Part shown: positions 51,250-61,288 of the stretch, one piece after another | Layout: every line of letters starts with the position of its first letter | Position numbering within the stretch: the first letter of the stretch is position 1 | From: Thermomicrobiales bacterium | Lineage (GTDB): Bacteria > Chloroflexota > Chloroflexia > Thermomicrobiales > UBA6265 | Direction of reading: 5' to 3' | DNA length: 64,000 nucleotides | Assembly (NCBI GenBank): GCA_019637585.1 | Contig: JAHBVL010000011.1 | Location: 15,260-79,259 of the forward strand | Position numbers and translations under genes: made by a program | The notes under the pieces: model-generated | The model's input: the letters and a program-made list of their open reading frames with translations, nothing else | Databases searched by the model: none | Told to the model about the DNA's origin: nothing

Positions 51250-51453
51250 CAGATTCCTCTATGACGCGAGACTGCTCGAAGAGTAATAGTACATGCGTTC
51301 TTTTCGCCACGGAGATGCACCCGCTAGTCAGGCTCTGTCGACCGCGTGCAAAGAGGATGGAAGCGGCAAGGGAGTCGAGCAGGCAGCAGCGCTGACCCCT
51401 CGACTCTGGTACAAACGTCCAAGAGAATCTCTCTACAAGGAGCCTTGGCGCGC

Positions 51454-53046
51454 ATGTCCCTTCTCATTCAAGCCAACGAAATTCGGTTCGCCCATGGCGG
51501 GTTGACAGTTTTCGATGGGCTTTCCTTCGAGATCAAGGATGGGGAGCGGCTGGCTTTGCTGGGACCGAATGGAGCGGGCAAGAGCACGTTGTTTCGGTTG
51601 CTGACGAAGGAGCTGGCGCCGTCCAGCGGGTCGGTGACGCATCAGCGCGGGTTGCGGATCGGCTATCTCCATCAGGAAACGCGGATCGATCCGGCGATGA
51701 CGGTGCTGGAAACGGTGGCGCTGGCGGCCGGTGACCGGGAGGCGATCGAGCACCGGTTGACGCTCCTCGAATCGCGGATGGGGGAGGCGCTGGACGACGA
51801 GACGTTGATGGCGGTGATGGATGAGCATGCGCTGCAGCTCGAACGTCTGGCCACGGCGCACGATCAATCGGCCGACCCGGCGGGGACGGCGATTCTCGAG
51901 GGGTTGCGGGTGCCGCAAGCACACTGGCCCGAACCGCTCGGGGTGCTGAGCGGGGGTGAGCAGAAGATCGTCGCGCTGGCGGGGTTGCTGGCCGAGAGTC
52001 CCGATGTGCTGTTGCTCGACGAGCCGGACAACCATCTCGATATCGAAGCGAAAGCGTGGCTCGAGACGCAGCTTTCGGCCCACCCTGGCGCCTTGGCGAC
52101 CATTACGCACGATCGCTACTTCGTGGACAGGGTGGCCAACCGGATCTTCGAGCTGGAGGATGGCCGGCTGGCGGTCTATCACGGCAACTACTCGACCTAT
52201 CGCAAAGAGAAGCGGGAGCGTCTCCTACGCGCGGCGGAGCTGCGGGCGGTGCAGGAGGCGGAGTTCCGCAAACTGAAAGCGAGCGCGGAGCAGCTCACGC
52301 AATGGGCGCGGCAGAACCCGACATTCGCCTCCAGAGCGGAAAACCAGCGCCGTAAACTGGAAGAAGAGCGGAAACGGTTGGAGGAGACACCGGCGCCGGT
52401 GCTAACCCGGCGCAGCGCGGAGTTCCGGTTCACCAACAAGCGGGGCGCGACGCTGGTGGCCGAAGCAACAGGGGCATCGGTGGTCCTGGATGGCCGGACG
52501 ATTCTGCACCCCTTCAATCTGTTCATCCGGCATGGGGAGCGGGTGGCGATCGTTGGGCCAAACGGAGCGGGCAAGTCGACGCTGATCCAGGTATTGCTGG
52601 GCCGGATACCGCCATCGACGGGCAGCGTTCGGCTGGGACCGTCGGTGGTGGTCGGGTACTACTCGCAGTTGCAGGAGACGTTGCCGCTGAAACAGACGCC
52701 GATCGCCTACATGCGCGGTTTGAAACCGATCAACGAACAGCAGGCGATCAGCTTTCTCGGGTCGCTCCTCATCGACCGGGACCGGGGCATGTCGCCAATC
52801 GGCTCGCTCTCTGGGGGCGAACGGGCCAGGATTCAGATCGGCGGGCTGATTCTGTCGGACGCCAATTTCCTGGTTCTCGACGAACCGACCAACAATCTCG
52901 ACATTCCAGGCATCGAGGCGCTGGAAGAAGCGCTGCTCGATTTCGAGGGGACGTTGCTGACGATCTCGCATGATCGGTATTTTCTCGGGCAGGTGACGAC
53001 GAGAGAGGTGGTGCTGGAGGGGGGAGTGGTGAAGGGGGGTGCATAG
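51454..53046 (+). CDS. ABC-F family ATPase (translation factor type)
   Basis: 530 residues from ATG 51454. Two ABC domains without membrane segments: Walker A LLGPNGAGKST (36-46) and IVGPNGAGKST; signatures LSGGEQKIVAL and LSGGERARIQI; Walker B VLLLDEPDNHLD and LVLDEPTNNLD. A charged linker of about 80 residues (RKEKRERLLRAAELRAVQEA onward) is the P-site tRNA-interaction motif of ABC-F proteins. Such proteins resolve ribosome stalling or protect against ribosomal antibiotics. No chromosome-borne resistance context, so a housekeeping role is likely. Confidence 0.9.
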   Translation: MSLLIQANEIRFAHGGLTVFDGLSFEIKDGERLALLGPNGAGKSTLFRLLTKELAPSSGSVTHQRGLRIGYLHQETRIDPAMTVLETVALAAGDREAIEHRLTLLESRMGEALDDETLMAVMDEHALQLERLATAHDQSADPAGTAILEGLRVPQAHWPEPLGVLSGGEQKIVALAGLLAESPDVLLLDEPDNHLDIEAKAWLETQLSAHPGALATITHDRYFVDRVANRIFELEDGRLAVYHGNYSTYRKEKRERLLRAAELRAVQEAEFRKLKASAEQLTQWARQNPTFASRAENQRRKLEEERKRLEETPAPVLTRRSAEFRFTNKRGATLVAEATGASVVLDGRTILHPFNLFIRHGERVAIVGPNGAGKSTLIQVLLGRIPPSTGSVRLGPSVVVGYYSQLQETLPLKQTPIAYMRGLKPINEQQAISFLGSLLIDRDRGMSPIGSLSGGERARIQIGGLILSDANFLVLDEPTNNLDIPGIEALEEALLDFEGTLLTISHDRYFLGQVTTREVVLEGGVVKGGA

Positions 53047-53160
53047 TTCATGGTTGATAGTGCATAGTAGTCCGTAGTCCGAAGGCAGCGTAGTTCGGGC
53101 ACCTGTGGCTCGACGTCCTTTCCGCCTCTCCGCCTTTTCGCCCGTCCGCCTTCCTCTTCA
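53038..53160. repeat. Composite repeat between ABC-F and SMC genes
   Basis: GTGCATAGTTCATGG words (53038-53068), AGTCCGTAGTCCGAAGG (53069-53085), TAGTTCGGGCACCTGTGGC (53091-53109, exact copy of 29003-29021) and CCGCCTCTCCGCC words (53119-53152). Four families found elsewhere in the window sit here in one chain. Confidence 0.85.
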
Positions 53161-53218
53161 AGTGGTACCATCGCCTGCTGAACATTGGCTCCCTCGCAAC
53201 ACTGGTGATTGCGGCCCG

Positions 53219-56200
53219 ATGACGACAGACATTCCAGCCCCGCCGCGTCTGACGCGTCTGGAATTGCAGGGCTTCAAAAGCTTTGCCAACCGGACCGTTT
53301 TCGTTTTCGACCCTGGTATCACGGCGGTTATCGGTCCCAATGGCAGCGGCAAGTCGAATATCTCCGACAGTGTCCGCTGGGTGTTGGGCGAAACAAGCCA
53401 CTCCCTGCTCCGATCGCGCAAAACCGAGGATGTGATCTTCGCCGGGGGCAACGGCAAGGCGCCGGCTGGTATGGCGGAGGTGACGGTCACATTCGACAAC
53501 GCCACCGGCTGGCTCCCGATCGAGTTCGCCGAGGTCAGCGTGAGCCGGCGGGCGTTCCGGTCTGGAGAGAACCAGTTCCTGATCAATGGCCGCAAGGCCC
53601 GGCTCAAGGATGTCCAGCAACTGACAGCCTCGCTGGGGCACTCCCACACGGTGGTGGGTCAGGGGCTCGTCGACGCGGCGCTGAGCCAGCGGCCGGAAGA
53701 GCGTCGTGGGTTGTTCGAGCACGCTGCCGACCTGACTGGCCTGCAGCTGAAGGTTAACGAAGCCGAAAAAAACCTGGCCGAAGCGGAATCGAACGCCGAG
53801 CGGATCAACGATCTGCTGGCGGATGTTGCGCCGCGGCTTCGCACGCTGGAGCGGGCCGCAACACAGGCGCGCGAATGGCAGGGGGTGCGCGACCGTCTCC
53901 ACCACCTCGAGCAGGGGTACTACCGGCAGGCGCTCATGGTCACGTCGGCCACCCTCGCCCGGGCGCAGACAGAGGCGACGGCCGGGTCTGAATCGGCCGA
54001 GCGCGCCCGCGAGCATGTGGAGACTCTCGCTGAATCGCTGCGCACGGCTCGGGCGGACGCGGAAAACACCCGTTCCATTCTGGAGCGGCACCGGGCGAAT
54101 CTCGATACGGTGGCCGACCAGCTGCGTCGCATTGGTCACGAACGTGATCTCACCGCGGAGCGCCTGACAGCATTGCAGCGCCGGCAAGCCGACATGGCCG
54201 ACACCCAGCATGGGATCGACGATCAGCTGGCGACGGTGAGCAGCGAGCTGGAACGTATCGATGCGGAGTTGCGGGAGGCGCTCCAGGAGCGGGAGGATGC
54301 CAGCCAGCAGGTAGCCGAGCTGCGGCGTCAGGTCCAGCGAGCCAGAGATGCGCGTTCGGCGCGCGACAGGCAGATCGCCAGTTTGGCATCGGCCGCCCAG
54401 ACGATCGAACGGCAGCTGGGCGACGCGCACCGGCGTTGGTCGTTGCTCGATCAGCGGCGGGAAACCGGCGCCATGGAACGTGACCGGGCCGCCGCGGCCG
54501 CCGCGGACCAGGATCGCAAGATCGCCCAGGTCGAGACCGACCTGGCTCAGCTGGTCGAAGCGGACGAATCCTCGGCCTCAGACGAGTCGGCACTCCGGCA
54601 GGCGATCGATACGCTGGTGCGCGACGCGCAGGGTGCCGCGGCTCTTCATGAGACTGCGACCGCGCAGACGAGCGATCTGGCGCGCTCGCGGGACGAAGCA
54701 GCAGCCCGCTTGCAGGCATTCCAGCGCATTCAGGAGAGTGGCGCCGGGCTTCACGCCGGCGTTCGGGCCGTTCTTGCGGCTGCACGAGCCGGAACGCTCG
54801 CAGGCGTTCGCGGCACCCTTTCGGAACTGATCGCTGTCAAGGCTCGCTACGACACCGCTATCGAGGTGGCGCTGGGCGGGCATTTGCAGGACATCGTTGT
54901 CGACCGCTGGGTCGACGCCGAATCGGCGATCGAGCATCTCAAGTCGACCAAAGCGGGCCGGGCGACTTTCCAGCCGATTGATGCCGTTCGGGCGTCGCGA
55001 TCGAGTCAACCACCCGCCGGATTGACCGAACGCCGAGGTGTCCATGGAATCGCGGCGCAGCTGATCGATACCGGCCCCGAGCTGGAAGCCATCATCTCCT
55101 CGCTGATTGGCCGGACGGTGGTGGTCGACGATCTGGCGGTGGCCCGGAGCATTCTTCCTCAACTGCCGCCAGGGTGGACGGCGGTGACGCTGACTGGTGA
55201 ACTGGTGCGGTCCGGAGGATCGTTGACTGGTGGCGCGGCGGTTCGCGAATCGGGTGTGCTGGGCCGGGAACGCGAACTGCGAGAGCTGCCGGCTGAGATC
55301 GAGCGAATCGAGGGAGCGCTTGCCGCGGCGCGTGATGAAGTCCGGCGGCTCGCGGCAGAGCCGGCCAGGCTCGCTGAAAACCGGAGAGAGCAGGAGGGAG
55401 CGCTGGCGGGTTTGCTGGCGACTCGGCGTGAGCGGAGCGGTCAGATACAGCGTCTGCAGACATGGCTGGATGGTCTGTTGCAGGAGCGGTCATCTGCGGA
55501 CGAGCGCACGGCTCAGATGCTCACCTCCGCCGAGAGCTCGGTCAAGGAGATCGATGAGCTGGAACGAGAGATCGCCCGGCTCGAAGAACAGCTGAGTCAG
55601 GCAACGACGTCGCGAGAGTCGCTGGCCGAGCGGTCGTCGGGCGAAGCCGAGGCCCAGCGGGAGAGCGAAGAAGAGCTAGGACGCGGTGAGCGTCTGCTGG
55701 CTGCGCTCGAAGAGCGAGTCCGGAGCGCTGAGCGGCAAAAGGTCGGTTTCGCGGCACAGCTCAGGGGTCTGGAGCAGGAGCTCTCGATGCGCTCGGAGCG
55801 GTCATCGGCCATAACCGGAGAGATCGAAGCAATTGCGACGCAGGCTTCACGGCTTCAGACCGAAGCGGAGCGTCTGGAAGTCGAAAAAGCCAGGATCGAG
55901 GGAGATCTGCTTCCGGTTCAGGCAGCTGCCGATGGAAGCCGGTCGGCGCTGACCGGGATCGAGCAGCAGCTCGACACGGCCCGACAACAGCTGCTCGACG
56001 CGGAGCGGGCCAGAGGCGTGACCGAGATCGGTCTCGAACGCGCCCGCGGCGAGATGTCGGCGTTGCGGCAACGCATCTACGATGACCTGGAGATGGAAGA
56101 ACCGGACGATCTCCTGCAGATGGATGTCGAACTGGAAGAGGATTTCGAGGAAACAGGGCGGGAGATCTCGCGATTGCGAGAGCGGCTGAAGCGCGTCGGC

Positions 56201-56806
56201 TACATCGGCGAGGAAGCCGTCGAGGAGTTCGAGCGAGAAACCGCCCGGCACCACTTCCTGCGGGAGCAACTCGATGATGTCGAAGGAGCCTCGAGCGCGC
56301 TGCGCACACTGCTCGCTGACCTGCGGGAAACGATGCAGCGCCGGTTCGACGAAACCTTCGAGCGGGTAGCCGCAGCCTTCGCGGCCTCCTTCACGGTGTT
56401 GTTCGGTGGTGGAACGGCTCAGCTGGTGATGGTGCCAGGGGAGCATGGCCGTCTCGGTGGGGTGGATATCGTCGCCCAGCCGCCGGGCAAGCGGTTGCAG
56501 AGTCTGGCATTGCTCTCAGGCGGTGAGCGGGCGCTGACGGCTGCCGCGCTCCTTTTCGCCATCCTGAAGGTGAACCCAACCCCGTTTGTGCTGCTGGACG
56601 AGGTCGACGCGGCGCTGGATGAAGCGAATGTGGTGCGATTCCGGGAGCATCTTCAGCAGCTCGCCCGAGAGACCCAGGCGGTGATCATCACGCACAACCG
56701 GGGCACGATCGAAGTCGCCGATTCACTCTACGGCGTGAGCATGCGGGAGGATGGGGTCTCGACCGTTCTCTCGCTGCGCATGAAGGATGAGGAGAAGGTC
56801 GGGTAG
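53219..56806 (+). CDS. smc: Chromosome segregation protein SMC
   Basis: 1195 residues from ATG 53219, where the family opening LTRLELQGFKSFANRTVFVF begins ten residues in. No clear ribosome site. Walker A GPNGSGKSN (39-47); two long coiled coils (about 170-500 and 670-1020) flank a hinge (about 520-660, with GVRGTLSELI and GRTVVVDDLAVA). The C-terminal head has LSGGERALTAAALLFAIL and Walker B FVLLDEVDAALDEANV. The ATPase entraps DNA with ScpA/ScpB for chromosome organisation. scpA and scpB are not in the window. Confidence 0.95.
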   Translation: MTTDIPAPPRLTRLELQGFKSFANRTVFVFDPGITAVIGPNGSGKSNISDSVRWVLGETSHSLLRSRKTEDVIFAGGNGKAPAGMAEVTVTFDNATGWLPIEFAEVSVSRRAFRSGENQFLINGRKARLKDVQQLTASLGHSHTVVGQGLVDAALSQRPEERRGLFEHAADLTGLQLKVNEAEKNLAEAESNAERINDLLADVAPRLRTLERAATQAREWQGVRDRLHHLEQGYYRQALMVTSATLARAQTEATAGSESAERAREHVETLAESLRTARADAENTRSILERHRANLDTVADQLRRIGHERDLTAERLTALQRRQADMADTQHGIDDQLATVSSELERIDAELREALQEREDASQQVAELRRQVQRARDARSARDRQIASLASAAQTIERQLGDAHRRWSLLDQRRETGAMERDRAAAAAADQDRKIAQVETDLAQLVEADESSASDESALRQAIDTLVRDAQGAAALHETATAQTSDLARSRDEAAARLQAFQRIQESGAGLHAGVRAVLAAARAGTLAGVRGTLSELIAVKARYDTAIEVALGGHLQDIVVDRWVDAESAIEHLKSTKAGRATFQPIDAVRASRSSQPPAGLTERRGVHGIAAQLIDTGPELEAIISSLIGRTVVVDDLAVARSILPQLPPGWTAVTLTGELVRSGGSLTGGAAVRESGVLGRERELRELPAEIERIEGALAAARDEVRRLAAEPARLAENRREQEGALAGLLATRRERSGQIQRLQTWLDGLLQERSSADERTAQMLTSAESSVKEIDELEREIARLEEQLSQATTSRESLAERSSGEAEAQRESEEELGRGERLLAALEERVRSAERQKVGFAAQLRGLEQELSMRSERSSAITGEIEAIATQASRLQTEAERLEVEKARIEGDLLPVQAAADGSRSALTGIEQQLDTARQQLLDAERARGVTEIGLERARGEMSALRQRIYDDLEMEEPDDLLQMDVELEEDFEETGREISRLRERLKRVGYIGEEAVEEFERETARHHFLREQLDDVEGASSALRTLLADLRETMQRRFDETFERVAAAFAASFTVLFGGGTAQLVMVPGEHGRLGGVDIVAQPPGKRLQSLALLSGGERALTAAALLFAILKVNPTPFVLLDEVDAALDEANVVRFREHLQQLARETQAVIITHNRGTIEVADSLYGVSMREDGVSTVLSLRMKDEEKVG

Positions 56807-56808
56807 CG

Positions 56809-56915
56809 AGTGGGTCCGGAGTCCGAGGTCCGAGGTCCGAAGCGGGCGGAACGGATGGGGCGAAAGCGCCATAAATGGCTAGGCTACGCATCTCCGGACT
56901 CCGGACCCTGCCCTT
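56809..56915. repeat. GTCCGGA/GTCCGAG words flanking an inverted copy
   Basis: GGTCCGGAGTCCGAGGTCC words (56812-56840) after the SMC stop are matched by the inverted CTCCGGACTCCGGACC (56893-56908). That gives a long imperfect stem with about 50 bases between. Same family as 28960-29056. Confidence 0.8.
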
Positions 56916-56919
56916 CGGA

Positions 56920-57147
56920 CTACGATTCGTCCCCGTCCCAGTCGGCTGGATTGGCGGCTGTCGCGGACCAGACCGCTGGATTGGCCTGTTCCGGTTTCCA
57001 GATTTCCATGCCAGTCAGGCTGAAGAGTGTGTTCTCGACCGAGTTGGTGAGCGTTTCCCGTAGCTCTGAACCCGATTGCGGTGCTGTCCACAAGCCGTAC
57101 GCGGCGCCGGCGATGCCGCCCAAGATGGCGCCCTTCCAGAATCCCAC
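56920..57147 (-). CDS. YtxH-like small protein
   Basis: 75 residues from GTG 57147 with AAAGGA nine bases upstream. The N-terminal glycine-rich hydrophobic segment FWKGAILGGIAGAAYGLW, then APQSGSELRETL, is the YtxH-type single membrane helix plus amphipathic start. The short acidic C-terminus (WSATAANPADWDGDES) is unusual for the family. Role unknown; typically membrane-associated and stress-linked. It lies convergent with smc. Confidence 0.65.
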   Translation of the reverse strand: MGFWKGAILGGIAGAAYGLWTAPQSGSELRETLTNSVENTLFSLTGMEIWKPEQANPAVWSATAANPADWDGDES

Positions 57148-57287
57148 TCGCCAGTGTCCTTTCGCGGTCAGCTGATCCTCATGTACCCAAATGTAGCAAA
57201 TCCGCAGAGCTTCGCGGTGGGTGATGGTGTTACGCCGGGGTAAATTCGGACGCTGCGACTACACTACGCGCCGGTAACAGCGTCTCT

Positions 57288-58463
57288 ATGCGAGAACGTA
57301 CTCCTGCCTCATTCCGTTCCCTGAGTCGGTCGATGCCCCGTTTCTCCCGGATTCAGCAAGAAGTCGCTTCCGAGCTGCGTGCGCTCGTTGCGTCGTCGAT
57401 GTTGCCGCAACCTCTGGCAGCCCAGGCGATGGCGAGTCTGGAACGAGCGATCGGCTGGGATGGCTACCGGCTGTTTGGAGTCGACCACCGGACGCTGTTG
57501 ATCAATCGCCTGCTGGCCGCCAGCGACAACGATGGCTGGGCAAGGAAGGAGTGGCTGCAGGAGGTCTATCTGGTCGATGAGACCCTCCCCTACATCCAGT
57601 TGCCCACGATTCTCCAATCGGGTCTCCGGGGGGTTGCCTACCAGGAGCGGCAACATGAGTCGTGGGGCTACCCGGAGTCGATGCTGGAACGCGTGAGCCC
57701 GGAGGAGCATTATCGCTACTTCTTCGAGTCGCGCAGCCCAGTGGGTGGGGTGCTCATGGCAGGCTTCGCGGCCCGTGGCCGGTGGCTGGCGGCGTTGCAG
57801 ACCTATCGCCGTGATACCGGACGGGCATTCACGCCGGGCGAAGTCGATTTTTTGCGACGTATGAGCTCGGTTGTTGCCGACGCGCTTCACGCAGCATTCC
57901 TGCGGGAACGCGCGCTCGAACGGTCGCCGGCGGATCCGCAGGCAAGTGGCGTTGTGCTGTTGGACAGCGACGGAGAGGTCACGTACGCGTCGCCGGTGGC
58001 GAGAGAATGGATCGACCTGATTGGCCGCGATGAGTGAAACCGGGCGGGGCTTCTGCCGACGCCGCTTTGGTCGGCGATGCTGGGATTGCGCAGGCTCGAG
58101 CAAGGCGCGGGCCATTCGGTGGTCAGAACGATGACCGCCGCCGGTCCGATGACCATCGAAGCGACCGTGGCTGATAGCCAAGGAGGCACGGCGATCGTCA
58201 TCAATCACCTGGTTCCGGACCGGTCGCCGGAGATTCCCGCTGACTGGCGATTGACCGGGCAACAGCAGCAGGTCGTGCGTCTCGTTGTTGAAGGGAAGAG
58301 CAATCATCAGATCGCGCAGGCTCTCTTCGTCAGCGAAAACACGGTCGAGTGACATTTGCGGCAGATCTTCAACCGGCTGGATGTCCGCTCCCGGTCGCAA
58401 CTTGCGGCTCGCTTCTTTCAGGATGTGCTGATCGACCGCTATCAGGATCCGGATCTGACCTGA
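57288..58463 (+). pseudogene. LuxR-type regulator interrupted by two in-frame TGA codons
   Basis: One frame of 391 codons from ATG 57288 to TGA 58461-58463 is broken only by TGA at 58035-58037 and TGA at 58350-58352. Part 1 (249 residues) is a sensory domain of unknown type with a PAS-like end (GVVLLDSDGEVTYASP). Part 2 ends in a LuxR helix-turn-helix, LTGQQQQVVRLVVEGKSNHQ then SENTVE, TGA, HLRQIFNRLDV. Many LuxR proteins have Trp at the second TGA, so TGG-to-TGA changes are likely. No frameshift is present and the region downstream of both stops still reads well. I treat it as a recent pseudogene; sequencing error or readthrough are alternatives. Confidence 0.75.
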
Positions 58464-58526
58464 TTGGAAGAAGCGAGAGCCGGCAATCCGGCCCTCGCCC
58501 GCGAAGTGTCGCCAGATTGGGAGAGA

Positions 58527-59408
58527 TCAGGCGACCGTGAAGTTCCCGACCATACCGAGCAGCAGGGCCGGCATGCCCGCTTCCGGGTCGACGACCCAGC
58601 TGGTGGTTGTGTAGACACCGGGTTCCAGATCGAGTTCGATCCAGACGGACTGCCCGGGCGAGAGAATGGCGGCGTAGCCGACCCAGATAGTCTGATTCAT
58701 CGCTTCCGGCCCCGGCGTACCGGTGCTGGCCGACGCGAACCACTGCTCGAAGTCGGTGACGGTCAACTCGCGTGGCGACTTGACCAGCACGAGCTGACGA
58801 GCCGCGTCACCGATGTTGGTTATGTGGAAGACCTGCGGGCCCGTCGCCACCGTGCCCTCGGGCAGGATGAACTCGGTGTCATTCAGCTCGATGGTGACGC
58901 CGGCGGCTGGTTCTGCCGCAGTCTCCTCTGACGATGTAACGATGAGGGGGTAGCGATTCATGATCTCTTCTCCCTCCGGACCATGCTGGTAGGAAGCGGC
59001 AATCTGCCAATCGCCAGGCTGCAGATTGACAACGAAGGAAACCTCTCCTCCGTTCTCGGCATACGAACCTCCGCCATAGACCCATCCATCATGGGCGACA
59101 TCTTCCCGGGCGGAAAGGAGCGCCAGGTCGGTGGCTTCTTCCGGCGAGAGTCCCTCCGCTGGCTGCATGAAGGCCACGTAGGTGAAGGTTTCCGGCAGTG
59201 AAGTGAGGATCACATTCGTCGGTCCGGTGGCAATTTCGGATGGAACGGAGAATCCATCGGCCTCTGCCTCGATGACCATCGCCGGATATCCGAGGGTGCT
59301 CAGTATTTCGTTGGAGAATCGAGGATCAGACTCCTGCGCAATGATCGAGCCAGTCTGACCGAAGAGTAGAGCGGCGACAGCCGCAAACACCACAAAGAAT
59401 CGTTTCAC
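58527..59408 (-). CDS. Secreted beta-sandwich protein of unknown function
   Basis: 293 residues from GTG 59408 (GGAGA eight bases upstream). Signal peptide RFFVVFAAVAALLFGQTGSI, cut near IIAQES. Two beta-rich halves: residues 28-150 (FSVPSEIATGPTNVILTSLP) and 165-293 (GVTIELNDTEFILPEGTVAT). Each has a cupredoxin-like strand pattern of the type (V/E)P(S/E)(E/G)-TGP-(V)(F/I). Copper ligands are not evident. The end (VVDPEAGMPALLLGMVGNFTV) looks like the closing strand. Probably an extracytoplasmic binding protein; family not recognised. Confidence 0.7.
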   Translation of the reverse strand: MKRFFVVFAAVAALLFGQTGSIIAQESDPRFSNEILSTLGYPAMVIEAEADGFSVPSEIATGPTNVILTSLPETFTYVAFMQPAEGLSPEEATDLALLSAREDVAHDGWVYGGGSYAENGGEVSFVVNLQPGDWQIAASYQHGPEGEEIMNRYPLIVTSSEETAAEPAAGVTIELNDTEFILPEGTVATGPQVFHITNIGDAARQLVLVKSPRELTVTDFEQWFASASTGTPGPEAMNQTIWVGYAAILSPGQSVWIELDLEPGVYTTTSWVVDPEAGMPALLLGMVGNFTVA

Positions 59409-59632
59409 GTCTTAGTTCTCCCGGGATTCAATAACGGATCAATACCCAATGCTGTGAGTTCGCTGTTCGTCTGGCACCCCCTTCCCTTCTCGCCGATTTC
59501 AGTCAGATCGAGGCGAACGTCGTCGTCCCGGTCGGGTCGAAGACCATTCTGCTGGACGAATCTCCCCCGGCGCACCACGGATTTCCGTGGTATCTATCCG
59601 ACGTTGGAATCTGGGCAGGAGTGAGGACCTTC

Positions 59633-60748
59633 ATGCGCATTCGAGAGATACGGGCAATCGGGCTGACCGGAGCGACGCCGGAAGGGGGCTGGTCGGAAGA
59701 ACTGCGGCCGGAGGACACCGTCCATACCCTGGTCATCGTCGAAACAGACGAAGGCGTCACTGGTTTGGGAGGTGTCTTCACCAATGCCGGGCTTGTCAGC
59801 GCGGCATTGAACGTTCTGGAGCCGCTCTACCGGAACGAGAATGCGCTGGAACCGGAGCGGGTGAGCGAAAGACTTCACCAGAACACCTTCTGGATGGGCC
59901 GGGGCGGATCGATCACGCATGCGATCAGCGGCATCGATATCGCGCTCTGGGACATTCTGGGCAAAGCGACCGGCCAACCGGTTGGACGATTGCTCGGCGG
60001 TCGCTATCGCGACAGGGTGCGGCCCTATGCGTCGATTCTGATGGACGAACCAGATGTGCTGGCTGAGACATTGATCCGGATCAGGGAACTCGGTTTCAAA
60101 GCAGTCAAGATCGGTTGGGGACCGTTCGGGCGAGTCAGCGCGGCCAAGGACGAAGCGATCGTGGCCAGAGCCCGGGAAGAGCTGGGTGCGGATGTGGAGC
60201 TGATGGTCGATCCCGGCGCCAGCGACGCCTACTGGCCCAACGGTTACACCTGGGCTCTCCGAACCGCGCGCATGCTGGAAGCGTATGACGTGACCTGGTT
60301 CGAGGAACCACTGCGTCCCGATGCTCTGGAGGACTTCGTCGCGCTGCGCCGCAACACGACGATTCCGATCTCGGGAGGGGAAGTGTTGACCAGGCGGCAG
60401 AGTTTCCGGCCGTGGTTGCAGCAGGGAGCCTTCGATATCGTCCAGCCCGATGTCTGCAAGGTCGGCGGGATCAGCGAAGAGCGGAAGATCGGCTGGATGG
60501 CCCAGGAGAACGGGGTGAGGCTGATTCCGCACGGATGGAACACCGCTGTGGGACTCGCCGCCGATCTGCAGCTGGCGTCGGCGTTGATGGACACCGACCG
60601 CGTCGAGTATCTGCAGGGATCGCCTTACATCGACGACATCAAGGTTGGTGGCTGGCAGCTCGACGAGGACGGCATGCTCCCCATCCCCGATGCCCCTGGT
60701 CTCGGCCTCGAACTTGATTGGGAGATGGTGGAGAAGTACAGCAACTGA
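59633..60748 (+). CDS. Enolase-superfamily (mandelate racemase/muconate lactonizing type) dehydratase or racemase
   Basis: 371 residues from ATG 59633 (GAGG six bases upstream). The capping domain is residues 1-120; the barrel has FKAVKIGWGPFG (Lys), the three metal ligands in MVDPGASD (Asp), WFEEPLRPD (Glu) and ISGGEV (Glu), and LIPHGWNT (His as opposite base). The KxGW and PHGW forms occur in acid-sugar dehydratases (galactonate, rhamnonate, fuconate groups). The exact acid sugar is undecided. Not in an operon with neighbours. Confidence 0.87.
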   Translation: MRIREIRAIGLTGATPEGGWSEELRPEDTVHTLVIVETDEGVTGLGGVFTNAGLVSAALNVLEPLYRNENALEPERVSERLHQNTFWMGRGGSITHAISGIDIALWDILGKATGQPVGRLLGGRYRDRVRPYASILMDEPDVLAETLIRIRELGFKAVKIGWGPFGRVSAAKDEAIVARAREELGADVELMVDPGASDAYWPNGYTWALRTARMLEAYDVTWFEEPLRPDALEDFVALRRNTTIPISGGEVLTRRQSFRPWLQQGAFDIVQPDVCKVGGISEERKIGWMAQENGVRLIPHGWNTAVGLAADLQLASALMDTDRVEYLQGSPYIDDIKVGGWQLDEDGMLPIPDAPGLGLELDWEMVEKYSN

Positions 60749-60841
60749 TGAACTGAAGACGGTGTGGGGTTCGGGGGCGCGAAATGCTCCCGGCTCTGGC
60801 GTGTGTTGCCGGCGTTGCAGTGCGTTCCTCAGAGGACTGAT

Positions 60842-61288
60842 CTAGTTGATTTCGCCCAGTTCGAGGGCAGCCAGCATTTCATGCGGTCGCAGAACGACCG
60901 TCCCAGAGAAGTCTCTCAGTTCGAGCAAATGACGATCGCCGCTGACGACAAATCCGGCTCCCGCACCGATCGCGCATGCGAGAAAGACATCGTCTGTCGG
61001 ATCGGCCGCGATGACCGGCCCGATCGTCGCTGGGGTGACCATTGTCGAATGCCGGGCGATGTCCTCAAGGAGGGTGCGGATTCGTTTGGCGTCAACTCCG
61101 TGCAGTGCAATCAGTCTTGGTCGGGAGAGAACGCGCAGGTACTCGTCTATGACCGGGTGAGAAAGTGCGAGGTCAAGTTCGCCATTTCTAGCCAGAGTCA
61201 GGAGCGTCCGACAGGGACCGTGCGGCGAAATCCATCCACTTACGATCACATTCGTATCGAAGACCACTCGGACCGGTCGCTCGCTCAC
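60842..61288 (-). CDS. PIN-domain toxin (VapC-like, COG1569 type)
   Basis: 148 residues. PIN acidic residues: Asp in VRVVFDTNVIVSGW, Asp/Glu in LSHPVIDEYLRVL, Asp in ADPTDDVFLACAIG and Asp in VVSGDRHLLEL. The opening RVVFDTNVIVSGWISPHGPC is that of the COG1569 group of putative toxins. It overlaps the antitoxin stop by four bases. Metal-dependent RNase by family knowledge. Confidence 0.88.
   Translation of the reverse strand: MSERPVRVVFDTNVIVSGWISPHGPCRTLLTLARNGELDLALSHPVIDEYLRVLSRPRLIALHGVDAKRIRTLLEDIARHSTMVTPATIGPVIAADPTDDVFLACAIGAGAGFVVSGDRHLLELRDFSGTVVLRPHEMLAALELGEIN

Noticed and set aside
57288-58463. TGA as tryptophan or selenocysteine in the LuxR-type gene
   Set aside because: TGA is used as a true stop in many neighbouring genes (ATGA overlaps at 136 and 16645), no SECIS-like hairpin is evident, and Trp rather than Cys/Sec is expected at the second site.
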